Positions 1-6,407 of a stretch of DNA of 10,189 bases are shown here, piece after piece. Under the pieces are notes generated by a model. That model worked only from the letters and a program-made list of their open reading frames with translations, made no database searches and was not told the DNA's origin. The number at the start of each line of letters is the position of its first letter. Position 1 is the stretch's first letter. Position numbers and translations under genes: made by a program. The stretch comes from Flavobacteriaceae bacterium (GTDB lineage: Bacteria; Bacteroidota; Bacteroidia; Flavobacteriales; Flavobacteriaceae), in contig JAAZUX010000014.1 of assembly GCA_018623955.1 (NCBI GenBank), positions 1 to 10,189 of the forward strand, in the 5' to 3' direction.

Positions 1-1
1 A

Positions 2-1588
2 ATAATAGACGATAAGTATACCCGGTTTCCGTCTGATGGGGAACGCAGCTTTGGCGAAATCAATTACTCAGGTCGACTGACCGCAGATTATCAGCCCTCG
101 GATAAGGATCTGTTTTCACTTGGGCTTTATGTTGGAAAAAGAACCAAAGAACGAACTGCCGATATTGTCTATTATAATAATTATGCCATCACTGATAAAA
201 TTGACTACCAGTTTCAATATTACAATGAGAACCTGAGAATCAGAAAAAGTGATTTTGTTCTGGGGAGTTTGGATTACGATCATCGTTTTGAAAATTCAGC
301 TCAGCTCAACACTTCCATTCTTTATGAATACACTCTTTTGGGAGGACCTACTACCAACCGAAATTTGGGTCACCCCGACAATACAATTGTCTATCAAGAT
401 GAATATAATACCAACGAAAATCCGCTCTACGGTATGCGGATCAATCTAGATTATACTTTCAAGCCTTTGAGCATCGGCACCCTTAAAATGGGTTACCAAT
501 ACAGGAATCTAGATCATACCGGAGATTTTCTCTATGAGCGAAAAAACAATGAATCACTACTTTTTGAGTTGGTCCCTGAGTTTTCGAGTGAAGTAAATCT
601 AAAACGATCCATACATTCGGCTTATTTTCAACATAATATCCCCTTTGAAAAATGGAATTTTGCCGCAGGCTTGCGCATAGAAAATATGGATCGGAACTTG
701 TCTTTAAAAGACAAAACCGGGCAATTGGATGAAAGCTTCACATTGAATTTTACCAAGCTTTTCCCTTCTGCCAGTATTCATTACCAACTGAAGGAAAATC
801 TTTCAATTAACATGGCTTACAGCAAAAGAATAGAACGCACCACTACCTTTAAAATGAACCCCTTTCCTGAAAGAGAACACTCAGAAACCCTTGAACAAGG
901 GGACCCCACCTTGCATCCTGAGTTGATTGACCAAGTGGAACTGGGTATGAGTTATAAAAATAAAAAAGGCAACCGTTTGATTTCAAGCTTTTACTTTCGC
1001 AATGTAAATCATTTGATCAACAGGGTTAATACCATTTATAATGATACCATTTTGAACCGTATCTACTCCAACGTAGGCAATGCAAAGGTGATCGGCAGAG
1101 AAATGACAGCAGAATATAATTTGGGTAAAAAATTTAAAATCTTAGCCTCAAGTAACTTTTATTACAATATCATTCAAGGATCATTTGACGGTCATACTGT
1201 CAATACAGATGCATATGCCTACAACTTAAACTTTAACAGTACTTATCGTTTTTCGGATACGGCTTTTGCTCAGTTTACCTTGAATTATATTTCCAGCCTC
1301 ATTACTGCTCAGGGAAAAGATTCTGAATACTATTCCCCTAATTTAACCCTAGTCAGGCGTTTTTGGAACAATCAATTGACCGCCTCTCTCCAATGGAAAA
1401 ATATTGATATGGGGCTGCTGAACACCAATGAACAAAGGATTACCACCAGTAGAAGCGGTGAATTTTACACCACCACCAACTACTTTTACGAGGTGGATAT
1501 GATCCTGCTCAGCCTAAGTTATAACTTCAACAACCGAAAAAACACTGCCAAGTTCATCGATAGTGAATTTGGAAAAAGGGAGTTCTAA
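2..1588 (+). CDS. TonB-dependent receptor / outer-membrane beta-barrel protein, C-terminal part (5' truncated by window edge)
   Basis: Outer-membrane beta-barrel of the OMP_b-brl_3 / TonB-dependent receptor type. The frame is open from base 2, giving 528 visible residues. The N-terminal signal, any carboxypeptidase-like domain and the plug lie outside the window, so an internal start near 269 would be artificial. The visible part shows repeated amphipathic strands rich in Tyr, Phe and Asn. A family-typical block (YSKRIERTT, then NPFPE, GDPTLHPE and VELG) falls at about bases 820-950. A late NVGNAKVIGREM segment follows at about 1068-1103, and the C-terminus ends in a final SLSYNFNN strand and a SEFGKREF tail. 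Such proteins take up a ligand across the outer membrane using TonB energy, but the ligand cannot be inferred. No SusD partner follows. Its TAA overlaps the stop of the converging CDGSH gene. Family call confident, substrate unknown. Confidence 0.88.
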   Translation: MIDDKYTRFPSDGERSFGEINYSGRLTADYQPSDKDLFSLGLYVGKRTKERTADIVYYNNYAITDKIDYQFQYYNENLRIRKSDFVLGSLDYDHRFENSAQLNTSILYEYTLLGGPTTNRNLGHPDNTIVYQDEYNTNENPLYGMRINLDYTFKPLSIGTLKMGYQYRNLDHTGDFLYERKNNESLLFELVPEFSSEVNLKRSIHSAYFQHNIPFEKWNFAAGLRIENMDRNLSLKDKTGQLDESFTLNFTKLFPSASIHYQLKENLSINMAYSKRIERTTTFKMNPFPEREHSETLEQGDPTLHPELIDQVELGMSYKNKKGNRLISSFYFRNVNHLINRVNTIYNDTILNRIYSNVGNAKVIGREMTAEYNLGKKFKILASSNFYYNIIQGSFDGHTVNTDAYAYNLNFNSTYRFSDTAFAQFTLNYISSLITAQGKDSEYYSPNLTLVRRFWNNQLTASLQWKNIDMGLLNTNEQRITTSRSGEFYTTTNYFYEVDMILLSLSYNFNNRKNTAKFIDSEFGKREF

Positions 1589-1776
1589 ATTTTGTGTGAG
1601 CCATCGCAAAAAGGCATGTCTTTGGATTTGGTACACCCACAAAGGGGGAATCTGTTTCCGTGTTTTATAGGGTTACCCTCTAAATCGGTGAGGTTCACCT
1701 TGCCTTCCACGACAATCTGTCCTTTGGCTTTTCGATAAATTTTTGGGGTTCGTTCTTCATTTGTTTTGGATGCCAT
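1585..1776 (-). CDS. Small CDGSH-type iron-sulfur protein
   Basis: A 63-residue protein with one CDGSH domain. It carries the full signature C-x-C-x2-S-x3-P-x-C-D-G-S-H, seen as CGCTKSKDMPFCDGSH just before the C-terminus. In this family three Cys and one His bind a redox-active, acid-labile [2Fe-2S] cluster. No signal peptide or membrane anchor is visible, so it is probably cytoplasmic. The start chosen is the ATG at 1776-1774 (MASKTNE). The frame can be extended to a TTG at 1794, but that would overlap the upstream sulfatase. With the ATG the gap to the sulfatase stop is only 4 nt, so it is probably the last gene of the NIPSNAP-sulfatase operon. Its TAG at 1587-1585 overlaps the TAA of the receptor gene. 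Physiological role unknown. Confidence 0.9.
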   Translation of the reverse strand: MASKTNEERTPKIYRKAKGQIVVEGKVNLTDLEGNPIKHGNRFPLCGCTKSKDMPFCDGSHKI

Positions 1777-1780
1777 TTTT

Positions 1781-3631
1781 TTAATGATTACCAATTAAAT
1801 AATCCATCCTTCTGTTGACCAAATCATTGGGTTTGTCATGCCAATCGGACGGAAAAATTTCTTTGGATAAATTAAATTTCAGTTTAGGTTTTAAGCTTTT
1901 GATTAGGGCTAAGCTGTTGAGAATGAGATTGGCCTGTGTCTCTGACTTGGTATTTTTTAACAATGCCTCAATGATTTTATGATCAAAAGATTCTTGATTC
2001 AACAAAAGGTATTCCATGGCTCGCGCCCGGACTAAGTATTCGTTGTCCTGGTGCAACAAGTTTTTGATTTGCGGCACCAATTTTTTTGCCTTTTCTCCAA
2101 AAGAAGTACATACCACCAAGCCCCAATATCTTTTCCAAGGATTGTCGTCGGTCAAGGCTTTTATTATTTGTACTTGAACTGCATCAAAGCTTGACAAATT
2201 TAGGTCTGCAACAGCCATCAACTCCTTGATTTCCTCCTGATTTTTTTGTCCAAAAGCTGCGGGATTTTCGATTGCATGCTCTAACAAATAAGGTTCGGGA
2301 TAAAAACTGAGATCTGGCAAGGCAGCGAGTTTTTCCTGCAATTGCTTCCTCATCATAATCAAAATTTCCTGATGTTCAGGACTTCCCGAAAGGTCATTGA
2401 CTTCGTGGGGGTCTTGTTCTAAATCGTAAAGTCCCTCAGGGCTTTTCGGTTCAAAAAATTGGCGTTGTTGGCTGTTGAGCTTGTCCGCATTGTAAAGCGC
2501 ATCCCACTCCTGATAGGCCAGCATTTTGTAACGGTAAAAATTAAATAAAGCATCCTGGTTAAAGGGTTGGTAATTTCTTATGTACTTGTATTTCCCAACC
2601 CTCAGGGTTCTGACCAAATCATATTTCTCATCGAAACGGTCAGCGTAACCAAAAGTTGTATTCTTTTTTTTGACTTCTGAAGCTTCCGAAAACTCTCCTG
2701 AAAGAGCTGTTCCATCGATACCTTTGGGAGGAGAAATCCCTGCTAAAGAAAGTACTGTAGGGGCCAAATCGACAAACTCAACAAAGGTCTCTGACCTCGA
2801 CCCTTTTCGGTGATGAAAAAGGTGTTCCCATTTTTCCGGGACATAAACCACCATAGGAACCCGCAGTCCACTTTCATAGGCATATCCTTTGCTTCTGGGC
2901 AGTACTCCTCCATGATCCCCAAAATAAAAAATGATGGTGTCCTCCATAAGTCCTTGTTGCTCCAGATCAGCGATGAATTCTCCCATCAGTTGGTCTGCCA
3001 AAATATGTCTGTTCTGAAAATGATAGTAAGAATACCGGAAGGTTTTGGTGTCGGGGTGATAGGGAAAAACCTTGATGTTTTCCAATTCTTGGTCAGGAGT
3101 GTTATCAATTTTCTTTTGATCAAAATGTAGATTCCCTTCATGGGTCACCGTATGATTTTGCACATGAAAAAAGGGCTGGCCCGGCTTTCTGTTTTTGTAG
3201 CTTGCTTTTTTGGAAGACTCATCCCATACGCCCTCGGGCAGTATAAAATTATAATCCTGTTTGTGACTGTTGGTGGTATAATACCCCGCCTGTTTGAGGT
3301 AAAACGGGAATGGCATCAGCCCCTGAGGAAGGGGAACATGTTGGGCTCTTCGGTGGAACTGAGTGAATATTCTGGGGGCATAGCAACCGGTAATCAGGGT
3401 ACTTCGCGCCACAGAGCAGACCGGTGCATTGGAAAAAGCATTGTCAAAAACAATCCCCTCTTTTGCTAATTTCTCTATCGCAGGCATGGCTACGCCATCT
3501 TGATCGTACAATTTCATGTGGTGAGGAGCGTTGTCCTCGGTGGTCAACCAAACGATATTGGGATAAGATTGTTCTTTTGGATTACATGCTGAATAGATTA
3601 GCAACAATCCCAATAAAAGTGAAATACGCAT
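1781..3631 (-). CDS. Lipoprotein sulfatase (SGSH/heparan N-sulfatase-like branch) with C-terminal HEAT-like extension
   Basis: 616-residue sulfatase of the alkaline-phosphatase superfamily, expected to hydrolyse a sulfate ester or sulfamate on a glycan. A short hydrophobic leader ends LIYSAC, suggesting lipidation at Cys16 and attachment to a periplasmic or outer membrane face. Residues 25-34 (NIVWLTTEDN) carry the first metal-binding acids as E32-D33 rather than the usual DD. The presumed formylglycine site is C72 in VCSVARSTLITG, which departs from C-x-P/A-x-R because Val is at the third position. D239-H240 in FGDHGG and K248 in the SKGYAYESGLRVP block supply further metal and substrate ligands. 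From about residue 470 to 590 there are Leu/Ala-rich helical pairs resembling HEAT repeats, beyond the usual sulfatase fold. The start ATG lies 3 nt after the NIPSNAP stop and the stop lies 4 nt before the CDGSH gene, so the genes are probably co-transcribed. Substrate unknown. Confidence 0.88.
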   Translation of the reverse strand: MRISLLLGLLLIYSACNPKEQSYPNIVWLTTEDNAPHHMKLYDQDGVAMPAIEKLAKEGIVFDNAFSNAPVCSVARSTLITGCYAPRIFTQFHRRAQHVPLPQGLMPFPFYLKQAGYYTTNSHKQDYNFILPEGVWDESSKKASYKNRKPGQPFFHVQNHTVTHEGNLHFDQKKIDNTPDQELENIKVFPYHPDTKTFRYSYYHFQNRHILADQLMGEFIADLEQQGLMEDTIIFYFGDHGGVLPRSKGYAYESGLRVPMVVYVPEKWEHLFHHRKGSRSETFVEFVDLAPTVLSLAGISPPKGIDGTALSGEFSEASEVKKKNTTFGYADRFDEKYDLVRTLRVGKYKYIRNYQPFNQDALFNFYRYKMLAYQEWDALYNADKLNSQQRQFFEPKSPEGLYDLEQDPHEVNDLSGSPEHQEILIMMRKQLQEKLAALPDLSFYPEPYLLEHAIENPAAFGQKNQEEIKELMAVADLNLSSFDAVQVQIIKALTDDNPWKRYWGLVVCTSFGEKAKKLVPQIKNLLHQDNEYLVRARAMEYLLLNQESFDHKIIEALLKNTKSETQANLILNSLALIKSLKPKLKFNLSKEIFPSDWHDKPNDLVNRRMDYLIGNH

Positions 3632-3634
3632 GGA

Positions 3635-4372
3635 TTACAGTTGAGAGTATGGCAGAGCGGTTAAAAAAGCGCGTGTGATGGAAGAGCAACAACTTTCTTT
3701 ATAAGCCGGGTCGCTTTTCAATTTTGTCCAAGTAGGATGATCAAAAAACTGTCCCCAGTTTTCATTACGCTCTTCCAAGCTTTCATAAGCAAGCATATAA
3801 GTTAAACAAGGCATTCGATCTCCAGCGATTTTATCCCCAAAAAAAACAGATCCAAAATCCAACTGTTCAAATAACTCCAGTTCTCCCTCGTTGAACATAT
3901 TGACTTTCCTTCGGTAAGCATCTTCCGAGTGACTTTCATAGGTACGCAGTTCAAAGAAGCGATTTTTATCATCGGGTTTGACCATTTTGGGCATTCCGTC
4001 AAAAGCCATGTAAAGAGAAGTCTCATATCGATTGAAAATGGGCTTGTTCACTGGACTGAGTTCGGCTGAAGCTTTCTGGATCTTCGCATCGGAGGCCATT
4101 AGGGAACGTGCTTTCCGATAGGTCTCCATATCGGCAAAAGGAATGAAAACATAAATCTTTCTGGGCAGATCTTCTGAAACCTCCTGGAACACTCCTATAT
4201 TATTGATTCCCTTTTGATTGAGTATGGGAATGAAATGATCCTCAAAATAGGTATTGAAGTTTTTAAAATTGGAATATTGAAAAAGCTCGTAAGTTCTGAT
4301 TTCATAGACTTCATTTTGTGCAAAAAGATTAAGACAACCTATTAGTGCCATTGAAAGGAATATTTTTTTCAT
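3635..4372 (-). CDS. Secreted NIPSNAP-family protein with tandem NIPSNAP domains
   Basis: 245-residue protein starting at the ATG at 4372-4370 (MKKIFLSMALIG). The leader is hydrophobic and ends LFAQ, a likely signal peptidase I site after about residue 19. The frame extends to 4492, but that stretch is low-complexity and would bury the signal peptide, so it is excluded. Two similar halves are visible. The first begins VYEIRTYEL at residues 22-30. The second begins FFELRTYES at residues 139-147 and continues through YMLAYESLEERNENW to a C-terminal HPTWTKLKSDPAY region. R-T-Y-E is the recurrent core of NIPSNAP domains, which have a ferredoxin-like dimeric alpha/beta-barrel fold. Biochemical function is not established for bacterial members. 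It is the first gene of a tight operon with the sulfatase (3 nt gap), which hints at a periplasmic role tied to glycan use. That link is inference. Confidence 0.85.
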   Translation of the reverse strand: MKKIFLSMALIGCLNLFAQNEVYEIRTYELFQYSNFKNFNTYFEDHFIPILNQKGINNIGVFQEVSEDLPRKIYVFIPFADMETYRKARSLMASDAKIQKASAELSPVNKPIFNRYETSLYMAFDGMPKMVKPDDKNRFFELRTYESHSEDAYRRKVNMFNEGELELFEQLDFGSVFFGDKIAGDRMPCLTYMLAYESLEERNENWGQFFDHPTWTKLKSDPAYKESCCSSITRAFLTALPYSQL

Positions 4373-4479
4373 ATCTAACTGTTTATTAGCTGTAAATATA
4401 ATTTTTTTGGTTTTGGGTGGTATGGCTAAAATTTGGTCCTTTAAGTAAAACATGAAAAACCTTTTTTGTAAAAAGTTGC

Positions 4480-4547
4480 TTTTTTTGAGCAAAAATGAAC
4501 AAAAAAGAGCAAAATATGTTTAAAAAAGGGCAAAATTGAGCATTTTT
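4480..4547. promoter_or_regulatory. Phased A-tracts: predicted intrinsically curved DNA upstream of the NIPSNAP operon
   Basis: Runs of four to six A begin at about 4491, 4501, 4511, 4522 and 4532, a spacing of 10-11 bp. They are separated by GC-containing spacers (GAGC, GAAC, GAGC, GGGC, GAGC) in a degenerate decamer pattern. A T7 run at 4480-4486 precedes them. A-tracts repeated once per helical turn are known to bend DNA. The block sits 108-175 bp upstream of the NIPSNAP ATG and abuts the stop codon of the pterin dehydratase gene. It could act as an UP-like or nucleoid-protein-binding element for the NIPSNAP-sulfatase-CDGSH operon. The remaining leader (4373-4479) is AT-rich. It has a TATATTTA box at 4400-4393 on the minus strand, a loose match to the Bacteroidota -7 element, with no good -33 partner. 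Confidence 0.5.
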
Positions 4548-4791
4548 AAGTTTGTTGAATTTGTCGATCTATCTTATCTGCCAATTGAAAATCCAAGTCT
4601 GAAATGGCATTTTGATCGTGAGTCCACAATTCCAAGCTAACGGTATTGTAAAGATTAATTATTTTGGGATGATGATTCATCGACTCCGCTATTTGTCCGA
4701 CAGCGTTGATGAATTTTAAAGCTTCTTTAAAATCTTGAAATTGGAAGGTTTTAACTAATTTACTTGAGTTTTGTTCCCATTTATTTTGCAT
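4546..4791 (-). CDS. Pterin-4a-carbinolamine dehydratase (4a-hydroxytetrahydrobiopterin dehydratase)
   Basis: 81-residue cytoplasmic enzyme of the PCD/DCoH family. It dehydrates 4a-hydroxytetrahydropterin, the product of aromatic amino acid hydroxylases, to the quinonoid dihydropterin. The family core is complete: an aromatic N-terminal strand and helix (FQFQDFKEALKFI), then AESMNHHP with H40, H41 and P42, then YNTVSLELWTH with H58, then a final DLDFQLADKID helix. The 17-residue spacing between the second and third His matches the catalytic His triad of the family. It is slightly shorter at the N-terminus than many homologues, but the ATG at 4791 keeps the conserved Trp at residue 5. No pterin-dependent hydroxylase is visible nearby. 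The gene lies between two sulfatase units and is divergent from the sulfatase at 4830, so it is probably a housekeeping neighbour rather than part of glycan use. Confidence 0.92.
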   Translation of the reverse strand: MQNKWEQNSSKLVKTFQFQDFKEALKFINAVGQIAESMNHHPKIINLYNTVSLELWTHDQNAISDLDFQLADKIDRQIQQT

Positions 4792-4829
4792 TGCAAGGCA
4801 TTTATAATAATAAATTTAACTAAAGTAAA
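4785..4829 (+). promoter_or_regulatory. Short divergent promoter region between pterin dehydratase and sulfatase; weak Bacteroidota-type boxes
   Basis: Only 38 bp (4792-4829) separate two divergent genes, so both promoters must be compressed here or extend into the coding regions. On the plus strand a TTTG at 4785-4788 and TAAATTTA at 4811-4818 are 22 bp apart. This loosely fits the Bacteroidota -33/-7 pattern (TTTG, then TAnnTTTG), with one mismatch in the -7 box. Transcription would then begin within a few bases of the ATG at 4830, leaving a very short leader, which lowers confidence. No strong Shine-Dalgarno sequence is seen on either side, as is usual in this phylum. Confidence 0.25.
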
Positions 4830-6401
4830 ATGAAAAAAGCTGTTCACTCCTTTTTATTTCTATTGATTTTTATGGTTATATCCTGTCGTCAGGAAGCAAA
4901 ATCGGCTGCTCCCAATATCATTTATGTTTTGGCAGACGATTTGGGTTATGGCGACTTGGGAGCATTCAATCGGGAGGGGAAAATCAAAACGCCTCATCTG
5001 GATCAAATGGCCCAACAAGGGATGATTTTTACAGATGCACATACTTCCTCCTCGGTTTGTACCCCCACCCGATACGGTATATTAACGGGTAGGTACAACT
5101 GGCGCAGTCCCCTTAAAAGAGGGGTTCTGATTGGCACTTCCCGGGCTTTGATCCCACAAGACAGAACTACTGTGCCCTCTTTTTTAAAATCCAATGGTTA
5201 CCATACCGCTTTTATTGGCAAGTGGCACTTGGGCTGGGATTGGGCTTTAAAGGATAATGCTTTTCAAAATACAACCATTAAGGATGGTGAGATTTTTGAG
5301 AAAATTGATTTTTCAAAAAAGATCACCAAGAGTCCCAATGGCTTGGGATTTGATTATGCCTATGGACATTGCGGTTCGCTGGACATGCCACCCTACGTCT
5401 ATGTAGAAAATGAAAAGATTAGTGCTCCTGTTCAGAATATCACGGCAAGAAAAGGGGATTATCACTGGTGGAGGAAAGGACCCACGGCCGATGACTTTGA
5501 CCATGAGAGGGTTACTCCTCACCTATTTGATAAAGCAGAGGCTTATGTCACCCAGATGAATGAAAAAGAAAAACCCTTTTTCTTGTACTTGCCTTTGCCC
5601 TCTCCCCATACCCCAATCTTGCCCACCGGGGAATGGAAGGGAAAGAGTGGCTTGAATCCTTATGCGGATTTTGTGATGCAGATCGACCATCGCATGGGGA
5701 AACTCAATGGATTATTAGATGAATTGGGAATCTCAGAGAATACTATTGTCATTTTTACCAGTGATAACGGATGCTCTCCTGAGGCGAAATTTGATGTCTT
5801 GGCAGAAAAAGGCCACGACCCCAGTGGAGTATTTAGGGGACACAAGGCCGATATTTTTGAGGGAGGTCATCGGGTTCCTTTTATTGTGAAATGGCCTCGG
5901 AAAATTAAAGCGGGTTCGGTTTCCCATAAAACCATTTGTACCACCGATTTCCTTGCTACCTGTGCGGACATTCTTGGGAAAACCCTCAAGGATGAAGAGG
6001 GAGAAGACAGTTTTTCTATGATGCCATTATTTTTGGAAGAAACAAAAAATCAATACAAAAGAAGTTTTACCATACACCACTCCATCAATGGAAGTTTTGC
6101 CATCAGAAAAGGGGATTTTAAGTTCATTTTTTGTCCCGGATCGGGAGGCTGGAGTTTTCCGCAGCCCTCGAAAAAAGAAACCCAAGGGTTGCCAAAATTT
6201 CAACTTTACAATCTGAAAGAGGATCCGGGAGAAATAAATAACCTCTACGGTCAACACCCAAAAATAGAACATGAACTGATCTTTCTATTTAAAGAAGCCA
6301 TCCAAAAAGGGAGAACTACCAAAGGGATTCCTCAGAAAAATTTCAGCACTCATTTCTCTACCAAAAAATGGGAGCCTTTGGCTGTGTTTGAAGGGGAGTA
6401 A
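4830..6401 (+). CDS. Lipoprotein arylsulfatase-type sulfatase with canonical C-x-P-x-R site
   Basis: 523-residue S1-type sulfatase. The leader MKKAVHSFLFLLIFMVISC has a lipobox-like end, suggesting lipidation at Cys19. NIIYVLADDLG supplies the first metal ligands (D36, D37). C77 in VCTPTRYGILTGR is the formylglycine precursor in a perfect C-x-P-x-R motif with R81. GKWHLG gives K131 and H133, PSPHTP gives H260, SDNG gives D312-N313 and RGHKADIFEGG gives K339. All expected catalytic and Ca-binding positions are therefore present. The fold and the TRYGILTGRYNWR stretch resemble arylsulfatase / N-acetylgalactosamine-6-sulfatase-like enzymes, but a SulfAtlas subfamily cannot be fixed by eye. It should desulfate glycans at the cell surface or in the periplasm after maturation by a formylglycine-generating enzyme not seen here. 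It stands alone on the plus strand and ends 6 bp from the converging DUF5916 pseudogene, leaving no room for a separate terminator. Confidence 0.93.
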   Translation: MKKAVHSFLFLLIFMVISCRQEAKSAAPNIIYVLADDLGYGDLGAFNREGKIKTPHLDQMAQQGMIFTDAHTSSSVCTPTRYGILTGRYNWRSPLKRGVLIGTSRALIPQDRTTVPSFLKSNGYHTAFIGKWHLGWDWALKDNAFQNTTIKDGEIFEKIDFSKKITKSPNGLGFDYAYGHCGSLDMPPYVYVENEKISAPVQNITARKGDYHWWRKGPTADDFDHERVTPHLFDKAEAYVTQMNEKEKPFFLYLPLPSPHTPILPTGEWKGKSGLNPYADFVMQIDHRMGKLNGLLDELGISENTIVIFTSDNGCSPEAKFDVLAEKGHDPSGVFRGHKADIFEGGHRVPFIVKWPRKIKAGSVSHKTICTTDFLATCADILGKTLKDEEGEDSFSMMPLFLEETKNQYKRSFTIHHSINGSFAIRKGDFKFIFCPGSGGWSFPQPSKKETQGLPKFQLYNLKEDPGEINNLYGQHPKIEHELIFLFKEAIQKGRTTKGIPQKNFSTHFSTKKWEPLAVFEGE

Positions 6402-6407
6402 ATCGAA

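Noticed and set aside
1777..1794. TTG start for the CDGSH protein at 1794.
   Set aside because: It overlaps the sulfatase 3' end by 14 nt, while an ATG at 1776 gives a normal-length family member 4 nt after the sulfatase stop.
2810..3678. Plus-strand open frames opposite the SGSH-like sulfatase.
   Set aside because: They are antisense to a well-supported gene, show no recognisable domain, and have protein composition expected of shadow frames.
4373..4492. N-terminal extension of the NIPSNAP protein to 4492.
   Set aside because: It would bury a clear signal peptide beginning at the ATG at 4372, and the stretch is low-complexity AT-rich leader containing part of the A-tract block.
4476..4493. 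Terminator for the pterin dehydratase gene formed by TTGCT/AGCAA followed by CTTTTT on the minus strand.
   Set aside because: The stem has only five AT-rich pairs and overlaps the A-tract block, so it cannot be told from chance.
4480..4547. Possible CRISPR-like or satellite repeat because of the recurring GAGCAAAA pattern.
   Set aside because: Units are only about 10 bp, degenerate and without unique spacers. Helically phased A-tracts explain the pattern better.
6402..6407. Bidirectional terminator between the plus-strand sulfatase and the converging DUF5916 pseudogene.
   Set aside because: The gap is 6 bp and no hairpin spans it.
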